This document shows, piece by piece, positions 34,532 through 43,723 of a stretch of 64,000 nucleotides of DNA; position 1 is the first letter of the stretch, and every line of letters starts with the position of its first letter. The notes below the pieces were generated by a model, which searched no databases, was not told the DNA's origin, and saw only the letters and a list, made by a program, of their open reading frames with translations. The translations under genes were made by a program, and so were the position numbers. Source of the DNA: Clostridia bacterium (GTDB taxonomy: Bacteria > Bacillota > Clostridia > Oscillospirales > Acutalibacteraceae); the NCBI GenBank assembly GCA_017416285.1, contig JAFQCU010000003.1:62001-126000 (forward strand), given 5' to 3'.

Positions 34532-37132
34532 TTAAAGTTCTTTTGCCTTTTTGCAGATATCAAACAAAATCTGCATTGATTCGATAGGAGTTAAAGTATT
34601 AACGTCTATCGCCTTAAGGTCTTTTAAAATTTCCTGTGCGGACTGCATTTCAAACGACATTTGCGTATCGCTGTCAACAACAGTTTTATAGGTTACAAGG
34701 CCTTCATTTTCGGTCATTTGAAGAACCTCTTTAGCACGTTCAATAACAGCATTTGGAATACCGCTGAGCTTTGCAACCTCAATACCGTAGCTGTCATCTG
34801 CACCGCCACGAACAATGCGGCGCAGGAAGGTTATATCATCGCCACGCTTTTTAACGGCAATATTATAATTTTTAACACCCGAAAGCTCGTTTTCCATTTG
34901 GGTGAGCTCGTGATAATGGGTGGCAAACAAAGCCTTTGCACCAAGCTTTTTCTTATCAGCCACAAATTCAAGCACCGCACGTGCAATCGACATACCGTCA
35001 AAGGTTGAAGTACCACGGCCAATTTCATCAAGAATTAAAAGGCTGTGCTTTGTGGCATTTTTAAGTATGTAAGCAACCTCGCTCATTTCCACCATAAAGG
35101 TCGATTGACCGGATGCAAGGTCATCTGATGCGCCAACACGTGTGAATATTGCATCAACCACACCGATTTCGGCGCTTTTAGCAGGAACAAAGCAACCAAT
35201 CTGCGCCATAAGCGTGATAAGCGCAACCTGTCGCATATAGGTCGATTTACCCGCCATATTAGGACCCGTTATAATAGCACAACGGTCATCCTGCATATTA
35301 AGAAGCGTATCGTTAGAAACGAACGGAGTACGTAAAACCTGTTCAACAACAGGATGGCGACCATCATTAATGCGTATTGCACCGCTGTTATTAACAAGCG
35401 GGCGGCAATAATGATTATCTGCCGAAACATTCGAAAAAGAACACAAAACGTCGAGCTTTGCAATGGCGCCTGCAGTTTTTTGGAATCTGACAACCTCGGC
35501 TGCCGTCTTTTTGCGAATAGTATCGAAAATTTCATATTCAACCTGAACAATGCGGTCCTTTGCGGTAAGCACACGCTTTTCAATTTCCTTTAGTTCTTCG
35601 GTAATAAAGCGTTCGGCATTTGTCAGGGTTTGTTTTCTTATATAATCCTCGGGCACTTTATCAAGGAAGGAATTTGTAACCTCAATATAGTAACCGAAAA
35701 CCTTGTTATACCGAACACGCAAATTTTTAATGCCGGTGCGTTCCTTTTCCCTTGCCTCAATTTCCGCAAGAACGCCTGTACCGGCATTCATATCATGGCG
35801 GAGGGTATCTACAAGCTCGCTGTAGCCATCTTTAATCAGGTTGCCTTCCCTGACGGTTGCAGGAGCTTCAGGATTGATAGCCTCGTTAATTAAAGCCGAA
35901 ATATCCTCAAGGGTATCGATTTCGTTATAAATATCCTTAAGCATTCTGCAGTTTGAATTCTCAAGTAATGCTTTAAGGGTTGGGAATTTTTGTGCTGTAT
36001 AAGAAAGATTTAATAAATCCTTTGCATTAGCCGAACCGTAAACCACTTTAGTCATTAAACGTTCAATATCACGAATACCGGTCAAAGCTTCGACAATTTC
36101 ACCACGCAAAATTGTGTTTGATACAAGCTCTTCCACTGCATTCTGGCGAAGTGTAATAGCCGTAATGCTTAAAAGCGGCTGTGAAACCCAGTTTCTTATA
36201 AGGCGCTTGCCCATTGCGGTTTTAGTTTTATCGAGCACCCACAAAAGCGAACCTTTTTTCGCCTTTAAGCGCATTGTTTCGCAAAGCTCAAGGTTACGAA
36301 CTGCTGTTGTGTCAAGTCGCATAAACTGACTGCCTGTATAAACATCAATTTCATTAACCGAAACGTGACCGTTAACACCGGTTTCATAAAGGTACTGCAG
36401 AGCAGCACCAAACGCACAAGCGGCTGCGCCGTTTTTCTGAAGACCAACGTTTTCAACACTTATAACGTTAAAGTGCTTTAAAATTAAATCCTCAACAGCG
36501 GAAAAAACAAAGCTTGATTTTTCACGTATTGTAAGCATACCATCAAAGCTTTGTTCAAGATAGCTTGCAACCGTGGGAGCTTTTAAGCCAAAATCCTCTG
36601 CCACAAGAATTTCACGTGGGTTAAAGCGTGCAATTTCATCAATTAAACGAATTTGAAAATTTTCTTCAGACAAAGCGGTTGCGTGACATTCGCCTGTTGA
36701 GGCATCGGTAAAGCAAAGACCGATTTCACCCTCACACAAAGCAATAGCGGCAAGATAGTTATTCTTGCCCTCGTCAAGCATACTGTCCTCAAGCACGGTA
36801 CCGGGTGTAATGGTGCGAACAATATCACGCCTTACAAGTCCCTTTGCGGTAGCAGGGTCTTCAACCTGCTCGCAAATTGCAACCTTATAGCCCTTTTCAA
36901 CCAAGCGTGCAATATAAGCTTCACAGCTGTGAAAAGGCACGCCGCACATTGGGGCACGTTCTTCTAAACCACATTCCTTACCGGTTAAAACCAAATCCAA
37001 TTCTTCGGAAGCCTTTTTGGCATCCTCAAAAAACATTTCATAAAAGTCGCCCACACGAAAAAACAAAATTGTATCTTCGTTTTGCGCCTTTATTTCGTTA
37101 TACTGCCGCATCATCGGCGATAATTCAGCCAT
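34532..37132 (-). CDS. mutS: DNA mismatch repair protein MutS
   Basis: 866 residues, full length. The N-terminal mismatch-binding FRVGDFYEMFFEDA (about 25-38) has the Phe-x-Glu wedge. Connector, lever and clamp domains follow. The ATPase domain has Walker A TGPNMAGKSTYMRQVALI near 620, LLILDEIGRGTSTFDG (Walker B) and FATHYHELTQ. It recognises base mismatches and recruits MutL. It is placed between ylbF and mutL in the long operon. Confidence 0.97.
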   Translation of the reverse strand: MAELSPMMRQYNEIKAQNEDTILFFRVGDFYEMFFEDAKKASEELDLVLTGKECGLEERAPMCGVPFHSCEAYIARLVEKGYKVAICEQVEDPATAKGLVRRDIVRTITPGTVLEDSMLDEGKNNYLAAIALCEGEIGLCFTDASTGECHATALSEENFQIRLIDEIARFNPREILVAEDFGLKAPTVASYLEQSFDGMLTIREKSSFVFSAVEDLILKHFNVISVENVGLQKNGAAACAFGAALQYLYETGVNGHVSVNEIDVYTGSQFMRLDTTAVRNLELCETMRLKAKKGSLLWVLDKTKTAMGKRLIRNWVSQPLLSITAITLRQNAVEELVSNTILRGEIVEALTGIRDIERLMTKVVYGSANAKDLLNLSYTAQKFPTLKALLENSNCRMLKDIYNEIDTLEDISALINEAINPEAPATVREGNLIKDGYSELVDTLRHDMNAGTGVLAEIEAREKERTGIKNLRVRYNKVFGYYIEVTNSFLDKVPEDYIRKQTLTNAERFITEELKEIEKRVLTAKDRIVQVEYEIFDTIRKKTAAEVVRFQKTAGAIAKLDVLCSFSNVSADNHYCRPLVNNSGAIRINDGRHPVVEQVLRTPFVSNDTLLNMQDDRCAIITGPNMAGKSTYMRQVALITLMAQIGCFVPAKSAEIGVVDAIFTRVGASDDLASGQSTFMVEMSEVAYILKNATKHSLLILDEIGRGTSTFDGMSIARAVLEFVADKKKLGAKALFATHYHELTQMENELSGVKNYNIAVKKRGDDITFLRRIVRGGADDSYGIEVAKLSGIPNAVIERAKEVLQMTENEGLVTYKTVVDSDTQMSFEMQSAQEILKDLKAIDVNTLTPIESMQILFDICKKAKEL

Positions 37133-37165
37133 TTTAAACTTCCTTTCTTTAAAATTTTTAAAAAA

Positions 37166-37570
37166 TTAGTGGCAACCGCCGCAGGTAGCACAGCTTCCGG
37201 TACAACCGTCACTTACTTCGCAAGTAGCGGGGTCCTCGCCATCAAGACATTTAGAAATGATTGTATTAATTTCGTTAACCATTTGGTCAAGCATTGCTTT
37301 TGCGGTATTATACTCAACCATTGCGGGATTAGCCATAATATTGCCATAGCTTTCACGAAGCTCTTCGTTAAGCTTTTTAACTAAAACTTCATCCTTGCCA
37401 TCTTCGCTGATAGCCTTTTCAAGCTCCATTCTTTTAATGTTGAATTCACCAATAGCGTTCTGCAAATCGGTATTAGCATCATTTGCCAAACGAGCCTTTG
37501 CATAACGAACAAAACGTTCATCAGCCTGAATAGCTTTACCAAGTTCTCTTGTTACTTCAATTACGTCCAT
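37166..37570 (-). CDS. YlbF-family regulator with cysteine-rich tail
   Basis: 134 residues. A helical YlbF/YmcA-like body (about 1-105) is followed by a tail with six Cys residues (KCLDGEDPATCEVSDGC, GSCATCGGCH). In Bacillus, YlbF, YmcA and YaaT form a complex that carries iron-sulfur clusters and stimulates RNase Y, affecting sporulation and competence. The tail here could supply cluster ligands. It follows miaB, an iron-sulfur enzyme, by 25 bases. Family confidence is good, mechanism inferred. Confidence 0.85.
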   Translation of the reverse strand: MDVIEVTRELGKAIQADERFVRYAKARLANDANTDLQNAIGEFNIKRMELEKAISEDGKDEVLVKKLNEELRESYGNIMANPAMVEYNTAKAMLDQMVNEINTIISKCLDGEDPATCEVSDGCTGSCATCGGCH

Positions 37571-37595
37571 TTTTAAAAACCTCTTTTATAAAAAA

Positions 37596-39002
37596 TTAAT
37601 CATTAATAATTTCACCGCAAAGGCCGTTTTCATACTTTAAAACCTTTACGTCTACAAAACTTCCAAGCAGGCTTTCATCTGCAGGGAACTCGATAACCGC
37701 CGTACCGTTAGTGTGACCCGTCATGAAGCCGTCACGACTTCCAAAGTCGTCACAAAGCACACGGTAAGTTTTACCGATATATTTGTTAATATTTTCCTTT
37801 GCGACCTCTTCCTGTGCTTTTAATAATTCGTCAAACCATTTGCCCTTTTCTTCACGGGTTATAGGGTCGTCCATTATAGCGGCGGGTGTGCCGTTGCGTT
37901 TAGAGTAAATAAAGGTGAAAAGCGATGCAAACCTCACTTCATTTACAAGGCTTAAAGTTTCCTTAAAATCGTCATAGGTTTCACCGGGAAAGCCGACAAT
38001 AATATCGCTCGTTAAATCAACGTCGGGCAAACGTTCTTTGGCATTTTTAATAAGCTGTAAATATCCCACACGGTCGTAGTAGCGGTTCATACGCTTTAAA
38101 ATTTTACTGCTGCCGCTTTGGAACGGTAAATGCAAATGGCGTGAAACCTTTTTGCAGTCCTTTATAGTGTCCAAAAGCTCAACCGTGCAGTCCTTTGGGT
38201 GTGAAGTCATAAACCTTATAACAAATTCACCCTCGACCTCGTTTAACATGCGAAGTAATTTTGCAAAGTTTACGCCATGGTCACAGCCCTTACCGTAGGA
38301 ATTAACGTTTTGACCGAGAAGTGTTATATCCTTGCAGCCGTTTTTAACCATTTCCTTAAACTCGGCAAGAATTTTTTCCGGCTCACGTGAGCGTTCCCTA
38401 CCACGAACATACGGCACAATACAGTAGGTGCAAAAATTATTACAGCCGTACATTATGGGAAGCCAGCCCTTAAAGGTGCCGTCACGCTTAATTGGGATAT
38501 CCTCAACAATGGTTTTGTTATCCATCGAAAGCTCAAAAATGCGGGGCGAGCCCGAAAGGTGTTTATATAAAAATTCAGGCAAGCGGTGAAAAACGTGTGT
38601 ACCAATTACAATATCAACATATGGGTAGCTGCGCTTTAATTTTTGGGCGATATGCTCTTGCTGAGCCATACAACCGCAAACCGCAACAACTGTATTCGGT
38701 CTGTCGGCCTTAATTTTTTTGGTCATACCAATATTACCAAAAACACGCATTTCGGCGTGCTCACGCACAGCACAGGTGTTAAAGATAATAAAATCGGCAT
38801 TTTCCATCGCATCAACAATTTCATAACCGCAAGCCGCAAGCATACCCTTAAGACGTTCGCTGTCGCTTACGTTTTGCTGACAGCCAAAGGTATTAACACA
38901 GGCTTTGGGTGTGTGGCCGTATATATTTAAAGCAAGTTCCCTAACCCTTTTAGTGTAGGCGGTTTGCTCGGAAAAATCGGTAGTAATTGCAATGTTATTC
39001 AA
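37596..39002 (-). CDS. miaB: tRNA-2-methylthio-N6-dimethylallyladenosine synthase
   Basis: 468 residues, radical-SAM methylthiotransferase. The N-terminal MTTase domain has VNTFGCQQNVSDSERLKGML with its cluster Cys, and NTCAVREHAEMRVFG and CGCMAQQ supply the others. The radical SAM motif is CNNFCTYCIVPYVRGRERS (three Cys) near 190. A TRAM domain ends the protein. The start is TTG with AAGGAG about 12 bases upstream, a slightly long spacing. It is first in the 15-gene operon, behind its own promoter. Confidence 0.96.
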   Translation of the reverse strand: MNNIAITTDFSEQTAYTKRVRELALNIYGHTPKACVNTFGCQQNVSDSERLKGMLAACGYEIVDAMENADFIIFNTCAVREHAEMRVFGNIGMTKKIKADRPNTVVAVCGCMAQQEHIAQKLKRSYPYVDIVIGTHVFHRLPEFLYKHLSGSPRIFELSMDNKTIVEDIPIKRDGTFKGWLPIMYGCNNFCTYCIVPYVRGRERSREPEKILAEFKEMVKNGCKDITLLGQNVNSYGKGCDHGVNFAKLLRMLNEVEGEFVIRFMTSHPKDCTVELLDTIKDCKKVSRHLHLPFQSGSSKILKRMNRYYDRVGYLQLIKNAKERLPDVDLTSDIIVGFPGETYDDFKETLSLVNEVRFASLFTFIYSKRNGTPAAIMDDPITREEKGKWFDELLKAQEEVAKENINKYIGKTYRVLCDDFGSRDGFMTGHTNGTAVIEFPADESLLGSFVDVKVLKYENGLCGEIIND

Positions 39003-39035
39003 AAAGAAAATATCTCCTTAAAATATAATCAATTT

Positions 39036-39064
39036 ATTATACTATATATTTAATAATAATGCAA
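39036..39064 (-). promoter_or_regulatory. Promoter of the miaB operon
   Basis: TTGCAT (39059-39064), 17-base spacer, TATAAT (39036-39041). Confidence 0.7.
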
Positions 39065-39068
39065 GTAA

Positions 39069-39095
39069 AAAGCCCGATGAATTTCATCGGACTTT
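39069..39095 (-). terminator. Terminator after the gtrA gene
   Basis: AAAG-CCCGATGAA and TTCATCGG-ACTTT arms with one internal mismatch, followed on the minus strand by TTTTTAC. Confidence 0.75.
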
Positions 39096-39113
39096 AAATA
39101 TTTTTCGTTTAAT

Positions 39114-39512
39114 TTATTTTTTGTTTTTAAAAACCAAAAATTTACTGAAAAAATAGTTTAAAATTATAACCAAAATGTTTAATAAAAGCTTTATTAAAAG
39201 GTCGTTAAATTCTAAAACATCAACAAACAAAACCATTATTAAAAGGTCTAAAACACCGGTTGCAATTCGCATTGAAAAGAAACCAAAAAGCTGCTTTAAA
39301 AAGCCGTTTTTCGAGGCATTAAAAACGTATTTTCGGTTTGTAAAAAATGCAAAAATCACCGAAATAAGCCATGCCAAAACGGTTGAAATTGCAGTGCCAA
39401 AGCTCAATTTTGAAAGCAAAAAATAAGCAATAAAATTGACTAGCGTGGTGGCAATGCCAAACACAATATAAAGCAATGGCTGTTTATATTTTTTTAGTAA
39501 ATTATTCTTCAT
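39114..39512 (-). CDS. GtrA-family membrane protein
   Basis: 132 residues with four membrane segments (LLYIVFGIATTLVNFIAYFLL, ISTVLAWLISVIFAFFTNRKYVF, FFSMRIATGVLDLLIMVLFV, LLNILVIILNYFFSKFLVF). The conserved W-L-x-x-V-x-F-x-F-T-N-R-K-Y-V-F pattern is characteristic. It is thought to move or support polyprenyl-phosphate-linked sugars. It overlaps the partner glycosyltransferase gene by 11 bases, the usual GtrB-GtrA pair for glycosylating an envelope polymer. Confidence 0.9.
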   Translation of the reverse strand: MKNNLLKKYKQPLLYIVFGIATTLVNFIAYFLLSKLSFGTAISTVLAWLISVIFAFFTNRKYVFNASKNGFLKQLFGFFSMRIATGVLDLLIMVLFVDVLEFNDLLIKLLLNILVIILNYFFSKFLVFKNKK

Positions 39513-40455
39513 TATGACTTAAAATTTCCTCAATATTATAGCGTGGACGCTTTTTGGTTTCTAAATAAATTTTGCCGATATATTCACCAACCAAGCCAAT
39601 AGAAAAAAGCTGAACACCGCCCAAAAACCAAATTGAAATCATAAGCGAGGGCCAACCGGCATCGGCATTACCACCGAAAAATGACACTAAAACATAAAGA
39701 ATTGCCAAAAGTGAGCAAAGTATTATAAAAAGACCCAATGCCATAATCATTTTAAGGGGCTTTACTGAAAATGAAGTTATACCCTCGACCGCAAAAGAAA
39801 GCATTTTTCTAAACGGATATTTTGTTGTCCCCGCCATACGCTTTTGGCGTGAATAATAAACACAAGCGCTTTTATAGCCAAGCCTTGTTACAATACCACG
39901 CAAAAACAAATTGCGTTCCTCATACTGTAAAAGCGCCTTTACAGCACGTGTGCTAAGCAGGCGAAAATCAGCGTGATTATCAACAGTTTTAGCGCCAAGC
40001 CATTTCATAAGCTTATAAAAAGCGGTTGCGGTGGTACGCTTAAAAAAGCCATCGGTTTTGCGGTTGCTTCTAACCCCGTAAACCACGTCACAGCCTGCGT
40101 TAAACTTATCAATCATTTCTTCAATAACTGAAATATCATCCTGCAAATCGGCATCTATTGTAACGGTGACATCGCATAAATCTGCCGCTGCCTCAAGCCC
40201 TGCCACAAGAGCGTTTTGGTGACCAACATTTCCCGCCAAATTAACCGCATAAACGTGACTGTACTTTTTATATGCATCACAAATCAGACGGCGGGTATCG
40301 TCCCGACTTCCGTCATCTACAAACATAATACCGCTGTTTTTTGCTATTTTTTCCTTTTTAATAAGGTCAAAAAGCAAATTTGAAAGCTCTGTTAAGGTGG
40401 TTTCAAAAACCTCTTGCTCGTTAAAGCACGGCACAACAATCATTAAGCGCTTCAT
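39502..40455 (-). CDS. GT2 glycosyltransferase, polyprenyl-phosphate glycosyltransferase (GtrB/DPM1-like)
   Basis: 317 residues. The GT-A core has VVPCFNEQEVFETTLTEL, MFVDDGSRDDTRRLI, VTIDADLQDDISVIEEM (DxD-type metal site) and RQKRMAGTTKYPFRKM. Two C-terminal membrane segments lie at about 228-300. It transfers a sugar from a nucleotide sugar to undecaprenyl phosphate. It is paired with gtrA downstream in a two-gene operon. Confidence 0.92.
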   Translation of the reverse strand: MKRLMIVVPCFNEQEVFETTLTELSNLLFDLIKKEKIAKNSGIMFVDDGSRDDTRRLICDAYKKYSHVYAVNLAGNVGHQNALVAGLEAAADLCDVTVTIDADLQDDISVIEEMIDKFNAGCDVVYGVRSNRKTDGFFKRTTATAFYKLMKWLGAKTVDNHADFRLLSTRAVKALLQYEERNLFLRGIVTRLGYKSACVYYSRQKRMAGTTKYPFRKMLSFAVEGITSFSVKPLKMIMALGLFIILCSLLAILYVLVSFFGGNADAGWPSLMISIWFLGGVQLFSIGLVGEYIGKIYLETKKRPRYNIEEILSHNEE

Positions 40456-40475
40456 TTAAACACCTCTTACGAATC

Positions 40476-40504
40476 ATTATACCCTTTATTGATTGTTTGG
40501 TCAA
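40476..40504 (-). promoter_or_regulatory. Promoter of the glycosyltransferase-gtrA operon
   Basis: TTGACC (40499-40504), 17-base spacer, TATAAT (40476-40481), about 20 bases from the start codon. Confidence 0.7.
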
Positions 40505-40510
40505 CAACAA

Positions 40511-40534
40511 AAAATCTCCCCGAAGGGAGATTTT
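40511..40534 (-). terminator. Terminator after the HtrA-like gene
   Basis: AAAATCTCCC, CGAA loop, GGGAGATTTT, with a T-tract on the minus strand from the arm itself. Confidence 0.85.
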
Positions 40535-40537
40535 AAT

Positions 40538-41746
40538 TTATCCTATCGCATTATTAGAACCAACAGTAATTGTTGTTGTGTAATATCTGCCGCTGCGGTA
40601 AAGCTTAACATTTACCTTTTGGTTTGGCTGACAGTTTGACATAAGATTTTCCAAAACGCTAAAATCGTTAATTTCGGTTCCGCCAAACTCGGTAATAATA
40701 TCACCCTTGCGAAGACCCGCTTCATATGCCGGACTACCATTATAAACACTCAACACAACTGCGCCCTTGGGATACCCGTAAAACTGTAAAACCTCGGCAG
40801 TGTATTTTTCGCTTAAGGTTATGCCGATATACGGTTCGGGCGAATTTTCTTTAGAAATTATTCTGTCGCAAATTTCCACCGCTTCGTTTGAAGGAATAGC
40901 AAAACCCATACCCTCAAATTCTTCCGAAACGATTTTAGAGCTGTTTATACCAACTAGCTTACCGGTCGCATCAACCAACGCACCACCCGAATTACCGGGG
41001 TTTATAGCCGCATCGGTTTGAATAAGACCAATATCGCTATCGCTTGAAACCACACGCTTAAGACCGCTTATAACGCCATAGGTTACGCTGTCCATAAACT
41101 CAAGTCCACCCGGATTACCAACCGTTATAACATACTGTCCAACCTTGATTTTTTCAGAATCGGCAATTTCAATAGTCGGAAGCCCCGTTACATTGATTTT
41201 GATTACCGCCAAATCGGCAGCAATGTTATAGCCTACAACCGTTGCCGCATATGAATTTTCGGCAGAGGTATCCAAAAATACTTCAATCTTGGTATTACGT
41301 GAATTCACAACGGCATCTTTTATTACGTGATAGTTAGTAATAATATATCCGTCTTGCTTATAAATTACGCCGCTTCCCTCGCCTGATGACTCCTGCTGGT
41401 TACCAAAAAAGCTATTAACAGATGTTGTAGTGCGAATACCAACAACGCATGGCGTCACCTTTTTAGCGACTGCTTCCACAACCGAAATTGCTTGCTCATC
41501 AACATTAATGCTAATATTATTGTTTTCTAAATCAAGATGTTCAGCAGCACCGCCGTTATCTCGGTTTAAGAAAAACGCCGTTGTAATAACCGCACTTGAA
41601 ATACCAACAAAGCCCGCAACAACTGCCGCTACTATAACCGTTAAAATACTAAACCTTGCTTTTGGTTTTTCCTGCTTTAACGGGGTTTGAACGGGTTGAG
41701 GCTCGGGGTTTTGAAAATCGTTATTGTAAAAATTATAATCGTCCAA
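40538..41746 (-). CDS. HtrA/DegP-type S1C serine protease
   Basis: 402 residues from TTG at 41746, chosen because AAGGAG lies 8 bases upstream; a GTG three codons earlier abuts that site. A cytoplasmic N-terminus and one membrane segment (ILTVIVAAVVAGFVGISSAVITTAFFL) are followed by a trypsin-like domain with His in ITNYHVIKDA, Asp in AADLAVIKI and Ser in NPGNSGGALVDA. One C-terminal PDZ domain covers about 300-395. It degrades misfolded envelope proteins outside the membrane. It is a single-gene unit. Confidence 0.94.
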   Translation of the reverse strand: MDDYNFYNNDFQNPEPQPVQTPLKQEKPKARFSILTVIVAAVVAGFVGISSAVITTAFFLNRDNGGAAEHLDLENNNISINVDEQAISVVEAVAKKVTPCVVGIRTTTSVNSFFGNQQESSGEGSGVIYKQDGYIITNYHVIKDAVVNSRNTKIEVFLDTSAENSYAATVVGYNIAADLAVIKINVTGLPTIEIADSEKIKVGQYVITVGNPGGLEFMDSVTYGVISGLKRVVSSDSDIGLIQTDAAINPGNSGGALVDATGKLVGINSSKIVSEEFEGMGFAIPSNEAVEICDRIISKENSPEPYIGITLSEKYTAEVLQFYGYPKGAVVLSVYNGSPAYEAGLRKGDIITEFGGTEINDFSVLENLMSNCQPNQKVNVKLYRSGRYYTTTITVGSNNAIG

Positions 41747-41828
41747 AATTTTCACTCCTTATGAAGTGTATTCTAATAGTATTTTATTTCAAAAAAGGCA
41801 ACAAAATGTGAATAAACCGTAAATATTT

Positions 41829-41851
41829 AAGCCCCGAGCGGTTCGGGGCTT
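41829..41851 (-). terminator. Terminator after mnmG
   Basis: AAGCCCCGA and TCGGGGCTT arms around a 5-base loop, 4 bases from the mnmG stop. Confidence 0.8.
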
Positions 41852-41854
41852 TGA

Positions 41855-43723
41855 TTATTTGGATAAATAAATAAGCAAAACTGTAACGTCTGCGGGGCTT
41901 ACACCCGAAATACGTGATGCTTGACCAATGTTTGCAGGACGGATTTTATTAAGCTTTTCCGCCGCCTCCAAACGAAGTCCTGTAATTTTATTGTAATCAA
42001 TATCCACGGGAATAAGCTTATTTTCAAGTCGAAGCATTTCGTTAATCTGCGCTTGCTGACGTGTAATATATCCTTCATACTTTATTTCGGTTTCAACCTT
42101 TTCGGCAACCGCATCTGAAAGAACAGGGCGTTCCTTATCAAATGGTGCTAAATCCTTATATGAAAGCTGTGGTCTTTTCACCAAATCTGCCAGTCGCATA
42201 CCGGTTGTCATTGGTGCGGTTCCACGTTCCTCCAAAAGGCGATTAAGCTCATCATTAGGACCCATAAAGGTACTATTAAGTCTTTCGATTTCATCAGTTT
42301 TTTGCTGTGTACGAAGGGTGAATTCATCAAAAATTTCCTGTGAAATAAGTCCCAATTTATAACCAATTGGCATTAGACGTTCATCGGCATTATCCTGTCT
42401 TAAAACAAGGCGATATTCACTGCGTGAGGTCATCATTCTATAAGGGTCGGCACAACCCTTTGTAACTAAATCATCAATGAGCGTACCAATATAAGAGGAA
42501 GCACGTGAAAGCACAAGCTGTTCCTTACCCTGCACCTTTAAAGCAGCGTTAATACCCGCAATAAGGCCCTGTGCGGCAGCCTCCTCATAGCCGGATGAAC
42601 CGTTAAACTGACCCGCACCATAAAGTCCCTCAAACGCCTTCATTTCAAGGGTTGCCTTTAAAGCCGAAGGGTCAATGCAATCATATTCAATAGCATAAGC
42701 ATTGCGTATGATTTTAACGTTTTTAAGCGATGGTATAGTTTTATAAAACTGTACCTGCACCTCTTCGGGAAGCGATGATGACATACCCTGAAGATACATT
42801 TCTTCGGTGTTTTCACCACAAGGCTCAACAAAGAATTGATGACGCTTTTTATCCGAAAAACGCACAATTTTGTCCTCAATACTCGGACAATAACGTGGGC
42901 CAACGCCCTCAATTTCACCCGCATACAAGGGCGAACGGTCAATGTTTGATAATATTACTTCTTTTGTATCATCATTGGTGTAGCCAATATGACAAACCAC
43001 CTTATTTTCGGGGATATTCTTGGTTTGATAGCTAAATGGTACAACCTTTTCGTCCCCTGGTTGAACCTCTAATTCAGAAAAGTCGATACTATCCCTTAAA
43101 ACACGGGCGGGGGTACCGGTTTTGAAACGGCGAAGTGGAACACCAATCTGCTTTAAGCATTCAGCCAATCGATTTGACGGGAAAGCGCCATCAGGACCAC
43201 TTTCAAAATTAACTTCACCAACGTATATTCTGCCGCCCAAAAAGGTACCTGTTGCCAAAATAACCGCTTTTGAAATAAATTCCGCACCCAAATTTGAAAC
43301 AAGATGCCAACCGTCAGTCTGCTTTTCAACCGTTACAATTTCGCATTGTTTAACGTCCAAGCCCTTTTGCAGTTCAACAGCGTGCTTCATATATTCGCTG
43401 TAAGCACGGCGGTCAATCTGTGCACGAAGTGAATGAACAGCAGGGCCTTTACCCAAATTAAGCATACGGCTTTGAAGGGTTGTTTTATCCGCCGCTTTGC
43501 CCATTTCACCGCCCAAGGCATCAATTTCACGCACTAAATGGCCCTTTGCAGTGCCGCCAATCGACGGGTTACAAGGCATATTACCTATCCAGTCAGCTGT
43601 AATAGTGAACATAATAGCGCTGACACCAAGGCGTGCAGCCGCCAAAGCGGCCTCAATACCGGCGTGACCGCCTCCTATAACAGCAACGTCATAGCTACCG
43701 GCAAAATATCTTTTAATTTGCAA
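41855..43723 (-). CDS. mnmG: tRNA uridine-5-carboxymethylaminomethyl modification enzyme MnmG
   Basis: 622 residues. The FAD-binding VIGGGHAGIEAALAAARLG is at 15-33, and NPSIGGTAKGHLVREIDALGGEMG and LRAQIDRRAYSEYM follow. FKTGTPARV and GYEEAAAQGLIAGINAA are conserved family stretches. With MnmE it modifies the wobble uridine of several tRNAs; mnmE is not in the window. The start is TTG directly after the dnaI stop codon with AGAGGGA upstream, so the two genes are coupled. Confidence 0.96.
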   Translation of the reverse strand: MQIKRYFAGSYDVAVIGGGHAGIEAALAAARLGVSAIMFTITADWIGNMPCNPSIGGTAKGHLVREIDALGGEMGKAADKTTLQSRMLNLGKGPAVHSLRAQIDRRAYSEYMKHAVELQKGLDVKQCEIVTVEKQTDGWHLVSNLGAEFISKAVILATGTFLGGRIYVGEVNFESGPDGAFPSNRLAECLKQIGVPLRRFKTGTPARVLRDSIDFSELEVQPGDEKVVPFSYQTKNIPENKVVCHIGYTNDDTKEVILSNIDRSPLYAGEIEGVGPRYCPSIEDKIVRFSDKKRHQFFVEPCGENTEEMYLQGMSSSLPEEVQVQFYKTIPSLKNVKIIRNAYAIEYDCIDPSALKATLEMKAFEGLYGAGQFNGSSGYEEAAAQGLIAGINAALKVQGKEQLVLSRASSYIGTLIDDLVTKGCADPYRMMTSRSEYRLVLRQDNADERLMPIGYKLGLISQEIFDEFTLRTQQKTDEIERLNSTFMGPNDELNRLLEERGTAPMTTGMRLADLVKRPQLSYKDLAPFDKERPVLSDAVAEKVETEIKYEGYITRQQAQINEMLRLENKLIPVDIDYNKITGLRLEAAEKLNKIRPANIGQASRISGVSPADVTVLLIYLSK

